The notes beneath the pieces are model-generated. The model had not been told where the DNA came from. It saw only the letters and a program-made list of their open reading frames with translations, and ran no database searches. Of a stretch of DNA of 64,000 bases, positions 49,916-58,993 are shown in pieces; within the stretch, counting starts at the first letter, position 1; every line of letters begins with the position of its first letter. Source of the stretch: Rhodospirillaceae bacterium Spongia-Bin9. Its GTDB lineage: Bacteria; Pseudomonadota; Alphaproteobacteria; Bin65. Made by a program: the position numbers and the translations under genes. The stretch lies in contig FZLR01000003.1 of NCBI GenBank assembly GCA_900197615.1, positions 1 to 64,000 of the forward strand. The letters run 5' to 3'.

Positions 49916-51106
49916 CTAACGACATGGTGAGGTTCCGGGTTTCGCTGCACTCTCGCGGCGCGGTTCCGCTTCGGTCAACGACTCCAGAAACGCCACCAGA
50001 TCGGCCTGTTCGCGGGCGCTCAGGTCGAGCCGGCGCAGGATCCGTTCGCCGCCGGCGTGCAGCCGCTCCTCGTCGAGAGTCGAATAGTGCCGGACGACGT
50101 CGGCGAGGGTCTTCAGGCTGCCGGCATGCATGTAGGGCGCGGTGAGCGCCGCGTTGCGCAGGCCCGGTACGCGGAATTCGCCGAAATTGCTGTGGGCCAG
50201 GCGGACATGGCGGGTCTTGACGGCAGTGGTGCGGGCCGGATCGTCGTTGAAGCGGCCCAGCAGGGTGTAGGAGCTCTTGCGCAGTTTCCGGATGCCGCCG
50301 AAGCGGCCGGGATCGGCCCGGCCGGATCCGGCGAAATGCGGCACGCCGGCATCGGCGAACTCGCCGTTGGCGAAGGCCGGGCCGAAATGGCAGAAGGCGC
50401 AGTTGCCCCGGCCGACGAACAGGCGCAGGCCGCGCTTTGCGGCGTCGGGATAGCGGGCCCGGCCGGCGGCGTCGTTGCGGGCGAGCGCGTCGCGGAAATC
50501 GTCGAATGGCGTGCGTCCGGTGACGAGGGTTTCCAGGAACGCCGCCAGCGCCTTGCCGAGATCGACGAAAACACGTTCGACATCCGGGCCGGGCGCAACG
50601 CCGAAAGCCAGCCGGTAGCGGCAGGAGAGAGTGCGGTCGCCACGGACGAGCCGCGCCGCGCCGGCCGCGCCGATGCCCATTTCGCGCCGGTCGAGCAGTG
50701 GCCGGAGATTCTGCGCCCACAGGGTGTCCTGCGCCCCGTCCCAGCCGAACCAGCGGTTGAAGCGCAGGTTGAACAGGCTGAGCGCGTTGCGGTCAACCGC
50801 CCGCTGGCCGCGGCTGCGCGCCCGGCCATCGGTCCAGCCCGCGTCCGGCCGGTGGCAGGTTGCGCAGGACACCGAGCCGGAAGCCGACAGGCGCGTGTCG
50901 AAGAACAGCACCCGGCCGAAGGCGATCGCGGCGGGATTGCCGGAGACCCGGTTGCTCGGATCGGGCGTCGCCGTCTGCGGCCACGGCCCGTGGCGCAGGA
51001 TCTTGCGCGTTTCGGCAGCCGTAAAATCGACGGCCCCGGCCGGAAGCGCCGCAACGGCCCATTGCATACAGAATGCAACTAGAATTAATCTAACGATATC
51101 AGTCAT
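49916..51106 (-). CDS. Di-haem cytochrome c peroxidase (MauG/CcpA family)
   Basis: Periplasmic di-haem enzyme of 396 aa with a Sec signal ([21 protein letters not shown]). Two c-type haem sites are visible: C81-A-T-C-H85 and C236-A-F-C-H240. The [23 protein letters not shown] region and [29 protein letters not shown] near residue 320 are typical of the CCP_MauG family, which reduces hydrogen peroxide or oxidises a protein partner. It lies upstream of accA on the minus strand; a YtkA-like gene lies 219 bp away on its 5' side, beyond the REP-like element. Confidence 0.9.
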   Translation of the reverse strand: MTDIVRLILVAFCMQWAVAALPAGAVDFTAAETRKILRHGPWPQTATPDPSNRVSGNPAAIAFGRVLFFDTRLSASGSVSCATCHRPDAGWTDGRARSRGQRAVDRNALSLFNLRFNRWFGWDGAQDTLWAQNLRPLLDRREMGIGAAGAARLVRGDRTLSCRYRLAFGVAPGPDVERVFVDLGKALAAFLETLVTGRTPFDDFRDALARNDAAGRARYPDAAKRGLRLFVGRGNCAFCHFGPAFANGEFADAGVPHFAGSGRADPGRFGGIRKLRKSSYTLLGRFNDDPARTTAVKTRHVRLAHSNFGEFRVPGLRNAALTAPYMHAGSLKTLADVVRHYSTLDEERLHAGGERILRRLDLSAREQADLVAFLESLTEAEPRRESAAKPGTSPCR

Positions 51107-51150
51107 TTGTCAGCGATCGATTTGAATTTCGCTGCACCGTCGATTTCTTT

Positions 51151-51230
51151 CCGTCATTTCGACCGGAGCACCGTAGCTGAAAGATTTCTCCGCTCCGCCG
51201 CCCTGCGGGCGGCTCCGGTCGAAATGACGG
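51151..51230. repeat. REP-like 80-bp palindromic element
   Basis: Perfect 19-bp inverted arms, CCGTCATTTCGACCGGAGC at 51151-51169 and its complement at 51212-51230, enclose GTAGCTGAAAGATTTCTCC and an inner hairpin with CCGCCC and GGGCGG arms. The outer sequence matches a mobile repeat family (GTCATTTCGACCGGAGC with an adjacent AGATTTCTCC) that I recall from many bacterial genomes. A degenerate further arm, GGTCGAAACGACG, lies at about 51244-51256. Intergenic, between the YtkA-like and peroxidase genes. Confidence 0.75.
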
Positions 51231-51325
51231 GGAGGGCCGGTCAGGTCGAAACGACGATCGGCGACGAATGGCAGCCGATACCCGATCGGCCGGCGGCAAG
51301 ACACAGCCGATGCCCGGACGCCGTC

Positions 51326-51736
51326 TCACTCCAGCACCGTTTCGGCGACCAGCTTCTCCCGGCCGGCCGCGCCGGCGATATCGAAGACGAGCTGCCAGCG
51401 GCCGGGCATGTGGAACAGCAGGCCCCGGACTGCGCCTGTCGGGCCGGCGAGGGTAACGGCAGCCCGGTAGTTCATGCCGTGACGGTGGTCCGGCATCCAG
51501 CCACGCACTTTCACCCGCGCGACCGGCGGCCCGCAGAGCCGGAAGCGAAGGGAAAAATGGGCGCCGACCGGTATGGCGGCCGGGGCGGACTGCCACCGCA
51601 CGGTCCAGGTCTTTCCGACGATCTTGCCGCCGCCTGTCCATCCCTGCGGGCGCTCGCAGGCGTTCGCGGCGCCGGCCGCGAGGACAAACGCAAGAGCCGC
51701 CGCGAAAGCCGGCCCGCGCTGGCGCCGCCCGGCCAT
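51326..51736 (-). CDS. YtkA-like periplasmic protein
   Basis: Small secreted protein of 136 aa with a Sec signal (AFAAALAFVLAAGAANA) and a single immunoglobulin-like domain resembling YtkA/FixH-type proteins. A His- and Met-rich loop, GWMPDHRHGMNYR near residue 82, looks like a metal (copper) site. I recall such small proteins accompanying di-haem peroxidases and copper-handling genes. Its 3' neighbour on the minus strand, beyond the REP-like repeat, is a MauG-type peroxidase, and the Tat amidohydrolase ends 6 bp upstream, so the three genes may form one transcription unit. The function is not established. Confidence 0.6.
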   Translation of the reverse strand: MAGRRQRGPAFAAALAFVLAAGAANACERPQGWTGGGKIVGKTWTVRWQSAPAAIPVGAHFSLRFRLCGPPVARVKVRGWMPDHRHGMNYRAAVTLAGPTGAVRGLLFHMPGRWQLVFDIAGAAGREKLVAETVLE

Positions 51737-51742
51737 CGCGCG

Positions 51743-52582
51743 CTAGCGCAGTTGCGCCAGGTGCGGCCGGATCATCGCCTCGCCGTTGCGCCAGGCGATC
51801 TTCTCGGCCAGGCCGGGCGGCAGGTCGCGCAGCCATTCCCGGGTCCAGTTGGCGTGCTCGACGACGTGGTGCCAGCGTTCCGGGGTGAAGGTGTCGGTGC
51901 CCACCGTGACCCGGTCGGGGAAGGCGGCGAACAGGCTGCGCCAGCTGTCGTCGACCCGGCCGCCGTGGGCGTGTTCGCTGCGGAAGGCCAGGTCGGTCCA
52001 GAGGTTCGGATGTTTCTCCAGCATCGGGCCGACAGTGTCGGGATCGTCGAAGCCGGAATGGGCCCACAGGACCCTGGCGTCCGGCCATTGGGCGAAAATC
52101 CCGTCGACGGCGCCGGTGTCGGAATGGGCGTGCAGCAGAAGATTGTGCTCCCGCGCCAGTTCGATCATGCGCCGCGGCACGGCCTTTTCCGTCTGCCCGG
52201 CGAACAGGTGGAATTCGCCGACCGCGACCCAGCGGAACCGCTTGAGCCGGTCTTCCAGGAAATCGACCACCGACGGATCGTCGACCCAGCGGCTAATCTC
52301 GCCGCGCCGGCGATAGGGGCGCAGGCTGGGCAGGACCAGGTCGGGCGCGGCGGCATAAAGGGCGCGGGTGCCGGCATCGCCGGAACTCGACACCAGCGCC
52401 CGCTTCAGCCCGGCCCGTTCGAGAATCGCGACGGCCTCCTTAACGGAATGGCGCTCCGCCGCGTCGTGGCTGAAATGGATATGGGCGTCGAAGATCGGCA
52501 TCGGCACGCCGACGGCAGCGGCTGCGGAGGGCAGCAGCGTCGCCGCGGCCGAGGTTGCCAGAAAGCGGCGGCGCGAAAACAT
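51743..52582 (-). CDS. Tat-exported amidohydrolase-family protein
   Basis: Metal-dependent hydrolase of the amidohydrolase superfamily (TIM barrel), 279 aa. The N-terminus has a twin-arginine signal (SRRRFLATSAAATLLPSAAAA), implying export after folding. The first metal motif is DAHIHF near residue 32; LLLHAHSDTG near 148, LWAHSGFDD near 171 and a late GTDTF near 228 supply further ligands. The layout is that of Amidohydro_2 (PF04909) proteins. The substrate is unknown. It precedes the YtkA-like gene by 6 bp and lies 106 bp downstream of secA. Confidence 0.8.
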   Translation of the reverse strand: MFSRRRFLATSAAATLLPSAAAAVGVPMPIFDAHIHFSHDAAERHSVKEAVAILERAGLKRALVSSSGDAGTRALYAAAPDLVLPSLRPYRRRGEISRWVDDPSVVDFLEDRLKRFRWVAVGEFHLFAGQTEKAVPRRMIELAREHNLLLHAHSDTGAVDGIFAQWPDARVLWAHSGFDDPDTVGPMLEKHPNLWTDLAFRSEHAHGGRVDDSWRSLFAAFPDRVTVGTDTFTPERWHHVVEHANWTREWLRDLPPGLAEKIAWRNGEAMIRPHLAQLR

Positions 52583-52688
52583 GGCAGGGCTCCTTCCCGC
52601 TGGGATGCCCGAATCCTGTCACTCCAACCGGCCGTATGGCAAGCCCGCAGGCTGCCCTTTCCGCTTGCGGGGGCGACGCCGTCCTTCG

Positions 52689-55496
52689 TCAGACCCTGCC
52701 GTGGCAGTGCTTGTACTTTTTCCCCGATCCGCAGGGGCACAGCGCGTTGCGCGAGACCTTGCCCCAAGTCGCCGGATTGCCCGGATCGACCCTGGAGGCA
52801 GCCTTACGGGTGCGGACCGGCGCGATCACGCCGCCGTTGCCGTTGGTGTATTCCGGTTCGGGTTCCAGCGCGTCCAGCTCCATGCCGGCCATGCGGGCCA
52901 TGTCTTCGAGCGAGCCGAGAGGCGGCAGGCCGAAGGGCGCAAGGTCGTCGCCCATGCCGGGGCCGGATTGTTCCCACTCGGCGCTGCTGTCCTGGGGCAA
53001 CAGGCTTTCCGGATCGGCGTCCAGCTCGATCTCAAGATGGGAGAGCGCGCCGACCGTGGTTTCCTTGAGGCCGGAAAGCATGACCTGGAACATGTCGAAG
53101 GCTTCGCGCTTGTACTCGATCAGCGGATCCTTCTGTCCGTAGGCGCGCAGATTCACCGCCTGGCGCAGATGGTCGAGCTGGAGCAGGTGCTCCTTCCATT
53201 GCTGGTCGAGGATCTGCAGCAGGACGCTCTTTTCGGCGAGGCGCATCAGTTCCGGCGAATAGGACGCCGTCTTCTCCGCCATCCGCCGGTCCACGGCCTC
53301 GAGGATGCGTTCGTAGATTTCCTGGTCCGCGATGCCTTCCTCGGCCGCCCAGTCGCGGATCGGCAGGTCGAGGCCGAAGACGCCCAGGGTGCGATTGTAG
53401 AGGCTGTCGATATCCCACTGCTCGGCGTAGGCGCCCTCGGGGATCGAATCCTCGACGACGGCCTCGATCGCCTCCTCGCGATATCCCCGGATCGTCTCCG
53501 AAACGTCGTCGGTCTTCATGATGCCGATGCGCTGGGCGTAGATCACCTTGCGCTGATCGTTCATCACATCGTCGAACTTCAGCAGGTTCTTGCGGATTTC
53601 GTAGTTGCGCTCCTCGACCTTGCGCTGGGCGCGCTCGACGGCCTTGTTGATCCAGCCGTGGACGACCGCCTCGCCCTCCTTCAGGCCCAGGCGCTGGAGC
53701 CAGCCATCCATGCGGTCGGAGCCGAAGATGCGCATCAGGTCGTCCTGCAGGGACAGGAAGAAGCGCGAATTGCCGGGATCGCCCTGCCGGCCCGAGCGGC
53801 CGCGCAACTGGTTGTCGATCCGCCGGCTCTCGTGGCGCTCCGTGGCGATGACGAACAGCCCCCCGGCGGCCACCACCTTCTGCTTCTTCTCCTCGACGTC
53901 GGCGCGGATTTCAGCCTCTTTGGCGTCGCGCTCCGGGCCCTCCGGCAGATCGCCCAGTTCCTGCACGATGCGCATGTCGGCGTTGCCGCCCAGCCGGATA
54001 TCGGTGCCGCGGCCGGCCATGTTGGTGGCGATGGTGACAGCGCCCGGCTCGCCGCCCTGGGCGATGATGAAGGCTTCGCGCTCGTGGTGCCGGGCGTTCA
54101 GCACCTGGTGCGGAATGTTTTTTCTGCCGAGCTTTTCAGCCAGCAGTTCGGACTTCTCGATGCTCACCGTGCCGACCAGGGTGGGCTGGCCGCGCTTCGA
54201 GCAATCCTCGATCAGGTCGAGCACGGCGACGTCGCGCTCCTCGCCGGTCCGGTAGACCTCGTCGTCCTCGTCGACGCGCTCCACCGCCACGTTGGTCGGC
54301 ACGTCGACGACTTCCAGCTTGTAGATGTCGATGAATTCCGCCGCTTCGGTCATGGCCGTGCCGGTCATGCCGGCCAGCTTCGGATACATGCGGAAATAGT
54401 TCTGGAAGGTGATCGACGCGACGGTCTGGTTTTCCGTCTGGATCTCGACGCCTTCCTTGGCCTCGAGCGCCTGGTGCAGGCCGTCGGAATAGCGCCGGCC
54501 CTCCATCATCCGGCCGGTGAACTCGTCGATGATGATGACCTGGTTGTTCTTGACGATATAATCCGTATCGCGGCGGAACAGTTTGTGGGCGCGCAGCGCC
54601 TGGTTGGCGTGGTGGACGACGCTGACATTCTGCATTTCGTACAGGTCGTGGCCGCCGAGCAGCCCGGCTTCGGCCAGCAGGGCTTCCAGATGCTCGTTGC
54701 CGGCGTCGGTCAGCGCGACGGTCTTCTGCTTTTCGTCGATCTCGTAGTCGTCGGGAACCAGACCCGGGATGACCTTGTCGACCGCAATATACAGTACCGA
54801 GGTGTCGTCGGTCGGGCCGGAGATGATGAGCGGCGTGCGCGCCTCGTCGATCAGGATCGAATCGACCTCGTCGACGATCGCGAAATTGAACGGCCGCTGG
54901 ACCATCTCCTCCAGGTCGAACTTCATGTTGTCGCGGAGATAGTCGAAGCCGTACTCGTTGTTGGTGCCGTAGGTGACGTCGCAACCGTAGGCCCGGCGGC
55001 GTTCGTCGTCGTTCAGCTCGTTGGTGATGCAGCCGACGGTGAGGCCCAGGAACTTGTAGACCTGGCCCATCCATTCGGCGTCGCGCTGCGCGAGGTAGTC
55101 GTTGACCGTGACGACGTGGACGCCCTTGCCCTCCAGCGCGTTCAGATAGACCGGCAGGGTCGCGACCAGCGTCTTGCCCTCGCCGGTCTTCATCTCGGCG
55201 ATCATGCCGCGGTGCAGGATCGTACCGCCGATCAGCTGCACATCGAAATGCCGCTCGCCCAGGGTGCGCCAGGCCGCTTCCCGGACGGTGGCGAAAGCGT
55301 CGACCAGCAGGTCGTCCAGCGCCTCGCCCTTCCCGTAGCGCTGCCTGAGCCAGTCGGTGCGCGCGGCCAGTTCGGCGTCCGACAGCGCCTGCATCTCGGG
55401 CTCCAGGCCGTTGATCCGGTCGATCAGCGGCTGAACCCGGTTGATGTAGCGTTCGTTGGCCGAGCCGAGAAATTTCCGGGCGAGATTGCCGAACAT
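52689..55496 (-). CDS. secA: Preprotein translocase ATPase SecA
   Basis: Motor that pushes unfolded preproteins through SecYEG. The 935-aa protein has Walker [15 protein letters not shown] near residue 106, the helicase II motif [13 protein letters not shown] near 211, [10 protein letters not shown], the [15 protein letters not shown] motif near 502 and [24 protein letters not shown] helical wing and scaffold follow, and the C-terminus ends in the zinc- and SecB-binding motif [14 protein letters not shown]. Complete and of typical alphaproteobacterial length. Here it is separated by about 11 kb from the parvulin-argJ genes that commonly adjoin it in this class. Confidence 0.97.
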   Translation of the reverse strand: MFGNLARKFLGSANERYINRVQPLIDRINGLEPEMQALSDAELAARTDWLRQRYGKGEALDDLLVDAFATVREAAWRTLGERHFDVQLIGGTILHRGMIAEMKTGEGKTLVATLPVYLNALEGKGVHVVTVNDYLAQRDAEWMGQVYKFLGLTVGCITNELNDDERRRAYGCDVTYGTNNEYGFDYLRDNMKFDLEEMVQRPFNFAIVDEVDSILIDEARTPLIISGPTDDTSVLYIAVDKVIPGLVPDDYEIDEKQKTVALTDAGNEHLEALLAEAGLLGGHDLYEMQNVSVVHHANQALRAHKLFRRDTDYIVKNNQVIIIDEFTGRMMEGRRYSDGLHQALEAKEGVEIQTENQTVASITFQNYFRMYPKLAGMTGTAMTEAAEFIDIYKLEVVDVPTNVAVERVDEDDEVYRTGEERDVAVLDLIEDCSKRGQPTLVGTVSIEKSELLAEKLGRKNIPHQVLNARHHEREAFIIAQGGEPGAVTIATNMAGRGTDIRLGGNADMRIVQELGDLPEGPERDAKEAEIRADVEEKKQKVVAAGGLFVIATERHESRRIDNQLRGRSGRQGDPGNSRFFLSLQDDLMRIFGSDRMDGWLQRLGLKEGEAVVHGWINKAVERAQRKVEERNYEIRKNLLKFDDVMNDQRKVIYAQRIGIMKTDDVSETIRGYREEAIEAVVEDSIPEGAYAEQWDIDSLYNRTLGVFGLDLPIRDWAAEEGIADQEIYERILEAVDRRMAEKTASYSPELMRLAEKSVLLQILDQQWKEHLLQLDHLRQAVNLRAYGQKDPLIEYKREAFDMFQVMLSGLKETTVGALSHLEIELDADPESLLPQDSSAEWEQSGPGMGDDLAPFGLPPLGSLEDMARMAGMELDALEPEPEYTNGNGGVIAPVRTRKAASRVDPGNPATWGKVSRNALCPCGSGKKYKHCHGRV

Positions 55497-55654
55497 GAAA
55501 GGCGTTCCTGAAACAGGTAAGGTGTTGCGCCCGGCCGGTCGAAAAGCGGGCGGATGGGGCCTTCGAAGCGGGTGGGCTGCGGCGTGAAACCGGATCGATG
55601 ACAGATAGGGGGAGCACCCGAACCTGTCAACGAACCGGGCCGTCTATGCCGCGG

Positions 55655-56587
55655 TCACGCCTCGCCGCGCAGGATGGCGCCGGTCGTGTCCCGCGTTGCC
55701 GCCCGGTAGCCGTCCGCCGTCACGCTCAGACGGTCGCGCAGGACCGCATGGAACGCCGGCAGCCTGTGGAACGGCACGGCCGGATAAGCATGATGCTCGA
55801 CATGGTAGGGCATGTTCCAGGCGATGAAGCGCACCGGCCGGTTGGTGAAGGTCGTGCGCGTGTTCTCCAGCATGTTGGCGACGTGCGGGCAGCCGGTGTG
55901 CTCGGCCAGCAGATACAGGCGCAGAAAGGGTTGCCCGAGGAGCGCCGGGACCGCCCAGAGCCACAGCAGCGCCGCGCTGCCGGCGAGGACCGAAACCGTT
56001 GCCGCGGCCAGATAGACGGCAAGGAACGAGCGGGCCTCCCAGACCACGGCCGCCCGCGCCGACGGCGGCACGAACCCGTCGCGGTTGCGGCCGGCGGCGT
56101 TGACCAGCAGCGTACGGACCTGGCTGGTGAAGTAGACGCCGCCGGCGATGAGCCAGGCGAGGCCGGCCTTCGATTTCGGCAGCGGCCGGGCCAGTTCCGG
56201 ATCGCGCGCCGGATCGTGGGTGTAGCGGTGGTGGTCCATGTGGAAATGGTGGAACCAGACCGGCGGCAGCAGGTTGACCAGCCCGGCGCCCCAGCCCGCC
56301 GCCGCGTTCAGCCAGGCGCTGCGGAACGGCGTCTTGTGCACGGCCTCGTGCTGCAGGCAGAACAGGAAGACCAGCAGGATGCCGTGAAGCGGCAGCAGGA
56401 CCGGCCAGCCGGGCGCCTGCAGGGCGATCGCGCAGCCGGTGGCGCCGAGCGCGGCCAGATGGCCGGAGAGGTGGAGCAGGCCCTTTCGGTCCGAGCGCTG
56501 CAACAGGCTGCGCCGCTGGTCGCGGCCCAGCCGGCCGACGACTTCGCGATGGTCCGGCGTCCGATGCGGCGATCCGTCTGCGTCCAT
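55655..56587 (-). CDS. Membrane fatty acid desaturase-family protein
   Basis: Integral-membrane di-iron enzyme of 310 aa from the ATG at 56587; the longer frame upstream is not coding in character. Histidine boxes are HEAVH near residue 81, HMDHH within HFHMDHHRYTH near 118, and HVEHH in NMPYHVEHHAYP near 264. About four hydrophobic segments separate them. The family inserts double bonds or hydroxyl groups in acyl chains or related lipids; the exact substrate cannot be told. Located between secA and a divergent DUF2817 gene. Confidence 0.85.
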   Translation of the reverse strand: MDADGSPHRTPDHREVVGRLGRDQRRSLLQRSDRKGLLHLSGHLAALGATGCAIALQAPGWPVLLPLHGILLVFLFCLQHEAVHKTPFRSAWLNAAAGWGAGLVNLLPPVWFHHFHMDHHRYTHDPARDPELARPLPKSKAGLAWLIAGGVYFTSQVRTLLVNAAGRNRDGFVPPSARAAVVWEARSFLAVYLAAATVSVLAGSAALLWLWAVPALLGQPFLRLYLLAEHTGCPHVANMLENTRTTFTNRPVRFIAWNMPYHVEHHAYPAVPFHRLPAFHAVLRDRLSVTADGYRAATRDTTGAILRGEA

Positions 56588-56682
56588 CGATCCCTGTCCG
56601 GTCCGCGGGCGGGCATTGAGCGTCCGCCGGTTCTGGTCCCTAATGGGGCTGCATTTACCGTCCCGATCGTAACACAAACCGG

Positions 56683-57786
56683 ATGTCGATGAACCTGTCC
56701 GAATCGGTGCCTGACTCGTGGTTTTCGGCCGACTATGCCGAGGCGCGCGCGAAATTCCGCGCGGCAGCGGAACGGGCCGGCGCGGCGCTTTCCGCGTACC
56801 GCAATCCCGACACCCGGCAGGCCGACGGCGGCGACCTGACGACCGATGTCGCCCGGCTCGGCCCGGCGCCGGGCGCGGCGGCGAAAGTGCTGATCGCCTC
56901 GTCCGGCACCCACGGGGTCGAGGGTTTCTGCGGCTCCGGCTGCCAGGTCGGAATGCTGGAGACCGGCGCACACCGTCTCCTGCCGGCGGGCTGCGCCCTG
57001 GTCCTGGTCCACGCCATCAACCCCTACGGCTTCGCGTGGCTGCGCCGGGTGACGGAAGACAATATCGACCTCAACCGCAACAATCTCGATCACGGCGCCG
57101 GCCATCCGGCCAATCCGAAATACGCCGGGATCCACGACTTGCTGACGCCGCGCGACTGGCACGGGCCGGGGCGCGAGGCGGCCGACACCGCCATCGCCGC
57201 CTACATAAAAGAGCACGGACTGTTCGCCTTCCAGGAAGCGGTGAGCGGCGGCCAGTACGATTACCCGGACGGCCTGTTTTACGGCGGCCGGGCGCTGTCC
57301 TGGTCGGCCCGGACCTGGCGGGAGATTATCGAAGCGCATTGCCGGGGCGCCGGACGGGCGGCCCATCTGGATTTCCACACCGGCCTCGGCGACTATGGCG
57401 CCTGCGAGATCATCAGCGTCGAGGGCGCCGGCGCGGAGCGGGCGCGCCTCTGGTATGGCGACGAGGTGAAATCGCCGGAAAAGAACGACAGCCTGTCCGC
57501 CGTCGTGACCGGGTCGATGGAGAACGGGTTCGACGGTATCGCGCAGGAGACCGAGGTGACGACCGTGGCGCTGGAATACGGCACCAGGCCGCTTTACGAC
57601 GTTCTCGAAGCCCTGCGCGCCGACAACTGGGTGCATCTCCACGGCGATCCGGCTTCGGAGGAAGGCAAGGCGATCAAGCGCCAGATCCGCGACGCCTTCT
57701 ACGGCGACGAACCGGAATGGAAAGCCACGATCTGGGCGACGGCGGACCGGGTCGTGCGCCAGGCCGCGGCCGGTCTGGCGGGATAG
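56683..57786 (+). CDS. DUF2817 family, M14-like zinc carboxypeptidase
   Basis: Protein of 367 aa in the DUF2817 group, related to M14 zinc carboxypeptidases. The predicted zinc motif is in SGTHGVEGFCGSG (HxxE, near residue 76) with the third ligand His in AHLDFHTGLGDYG near 230. NPYGFAWLRRVTEDNIDLNRN near 110 carries the substrate-binding Arg/Asn, and LEYGT near 301 could hold the catalytic Glu. No signal peptide, so probably cytoplasmic. Biological role unknown. Divergent from the desaturase gene and convergent with the NYN gene. Confidence 0.82.
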   Translation: MSMNLSESVPDSWFSADYAEARAKFRAAAERAGAALSAYRNPDTRQADGGDLTTDVARLGPAPGAAAKVLIASSGTHGVEGFCGSGCQVGMLETGAHRLLPAGCALVLVHAINPYGFAWLRRVTEDNIDLNRNNLDHGAGHPANPKYAGIHDLLTPRDWHGPGREAADTAIAAYIKEHGLFAFQEAVSGGQYDYPDGLFYGGRALSWSARTWREIIEAHCRGAGRAAHLDFHTGLGDYGACEIISVEGAGAERARLWYGDEVKSPEKNDSLSAVVTGSMENGFDGIAQETEVTTVALEYGTRPLYDVLEALRADNWVHLHGDPASEEGKAIKRQIRDAFYGDEPEWKATIWATADRVVRQAAAGLAG

Positions 57787-57904
57787 GCGAACCATGACGG
57801 TACCGAGCAGACCGTACTTGCGTTGAGTAATCCGGTTAGCTGGCTCGCCGCCTCATCGCCCGGAAAACTGCCCTGCGTCTTGACCGTTCGGTGCAGCCAA
57901 CGGC

Positions 57905-57930
57905 ATAGGTACTGGCCGGCCTGTGCCTAT
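57905..57930. terminator. Imperfect palindrome between convergent genes
   Basis: A 26-bp near-palindrome (ATAGG at 57905 to CCTAT at 57930, with a GGCCGGCC core and a few mismatches) lies between the ends of the DUF2817 gene and the NYN gene. It could act as a bidirectional terminator, but no clear T-run follows on either strand. Confidence 0.3.
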
Positions 57931-57950
57931 CGACCGGCGCGCACGATTTC

Positions 57951-58574
57951 TCACCAATTCGCGGGTTTCCGGATATTCGTACCGGGAATCGGGTCCGGCA
58001 ATTGCGAATGTCGCAAGCCGTTGGTCCGGATGCGCCGCGCGAAGTCGGCATAGGCCAGGAGTTGGCGCGACGGTCCCCTGTTCCCCGGCGTGACCAAACC
58101 GATTCGTTTCCCGCGGTGCAGCTTCACGAGGCGCATGCCCTCCGCCAAATCGCTGTCGTTGCTTACCACGACCGCACAATCGTAAAGGTCCAGCCATCCG
58201 TCATTCAGGAGATGGGCCGCGAGGTTCACGTCCGAGCCCTTTTCTTCTGTCCTGACCACCTCGGCGGAGCGCCGATTCCCTGTCGGTCTGGCCAGCGGCA
58301 TGCGTACCGTGTGGCTCAGGAAGTGCCCGAAATACACCTCTACCTCCGGCCGGAGGCGTTGCACGGCACGGAGATAAGCATCCTGACGCTGCGGTTTCGA
58401 CGGGTCGCCGGCCGTTCCCGAGACCCTTGCGGTAAAGTACTTGACGGCGACGATATCGTGCTGCGGCTGTAACAACCTTTCGAATAGCGCGACCGGGTCC
58501 AGCCATCTCCACGGTGTACCCTTGAGGGCACCGTAATAGAGATTGAAACCGTCCACATAGACGAACGTGCGCAT
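57951..58574 (-). CDS. NYN-domain (PIN-like) ribonuclease
   Basis: Predicted metal-dependent RNase of 207 aa, NYN/LabA-like fold. Acidic residues expected at the active site are visible: D8 and N11 in YVDGFNLYYG, D115 in EEKGSDVNLAAHLL, and D140 and D142 in VVSNDSDLAEGMRLV. The C-terminal VTPGNRGPSRQLLAYADFARRI segment is typical. The start ATG at 58574 gives the standard MRTFVYVDGFN opening; a weak ribosome-binding site precedes it. A strongly structured RNA ending in a terminator lies directly upstream on the same strand. NYN proteins act in RNA turnover, defence or toxin-like roles; which applies here is unknown. Confidence 0.82.
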   Translation of the reverse strand: MRTFVYVDGFNLYYGALKGTPWRWLDPVALFERLLQPQHDIVAVKYFTARVSGTAGDPSKPQRQDAYLRAVQRLRPEVEVYFGHFLSHTVRMPLARPTGNRRSAEVVRTEEKGSDVNLAAHLLNDGWLDLYDCAVVVSNDSDLAEGMRLVKLHRGKRIGLVTPGNRGPSRQLLAYADFARRIRTNGLRHSQLPDPIPGTNIRKPANW

Positions 58575-58584
58575 TCCGACCGGC

Positions 58585-58673
58585 CCCAAAAAGCAGGGGC
58601 CTCCGAAGAGGCCCCGCGCCCTGCGGTCGAAACCGCAAGGGGTGTTGCCTGCAACCTACACCTGCTTTTCGGG
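58585..58673 (-). ncRNA. Candidate multi-hairpin RNA upstream of the NYN RNase
   Basis: Read on the minus strand, 58673-58661 (CCCGAAAAGCAGG) can pair with 58597-58585 (CCUGCUUUUUGGG) in a 13-bp stem. Inside lie three consecutive hairpins: 58662-58641 with GUUG/CAAC and GGU/ACC arms, 58640-58619 with CCUUGCGGU and ACCGCAGGG arms around UUCG, and the terminator hairpin 58615-58596. Two positions pair as G-U on the minus strand but would be A-C mismatches on the plus strand, which supports minus-strand transcription. The closing stem and the terminator hairpin compete for 58596-58597. The element ends 11 nt before the NYN start codon. Confidence 0.5.
58588..58615 (-). terminator. Rho-independent terminator just before the NYN gene
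   Basis: Perfect 8-bp stem GGGGCCTC / GAGGCCCC (58615-58596 on the minus strand) with a UUCG loop, followed by TGC and five Us. It sits 14 nt before the NYN start codon, so transcripts entering from upstream should largely end here, and NYN expression would depend on read-through or a downstream start. Confidence 0.75.
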
Positions 58674-58681
58674 AATTTCAA
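58653..58681 (-). promoter_or_regulatory. Possible sigma-70-type promoter for the NYN leader RNA
   Basis: On the minus strand TTGAAA (58681-58676), a 17-nt spacer and TAGGTT (58658-58653) resemble a housekeeping promoter. A transcript from it would start near 58646 and contain only the last two hairpins, not the closing stem, so promoter and long-stem models exclude each other in part. The remaining 312 bases up to 58993 show no coding sequence, tandem repeats or RNA gene that I can support. Confidence 0.3.
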
Positions 58682-58993
58682 TCGCGTTCGGCCTGAAACC
58701 GGCAGGGACGGGACTATCGAAGGCGGCCAGCCGGGTATCGCGAGCGGGGACAATTCGTGATAGTCGGATGCGAGGATCGGGCTCGGCGCCGGCACGATCG
58801 GCAGATTGTCTCGGATCGATAGGGATCCTGCGGCCGGAGATCGGTTGTCGCCAAGTATCCGGGGAGCGAGACCGGTGCCGACATACAGGATCGCAAATTC
58901 GCTTCGATCAGTCTGCACTATGAAGGCGGATCGATTTTGCGAGCGATTTAACCCGTCATTCGACAGCAATTGTTGGTTCGAAAAAGACACATC

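Noticed and set aside
52368-55511. Plus-strand open frame of 1047 codons
   Set aside because: Antisense to secA, whose motifs are unmistakable; a Leu/Val/Asp-rich shadow frame.
58674-58993. Small ORFs on both strands upstream of the VOC-cupin gene
   Set aside because: No ribosome-binding sites, no similarity and poor codon pattern; treated as non-coding.
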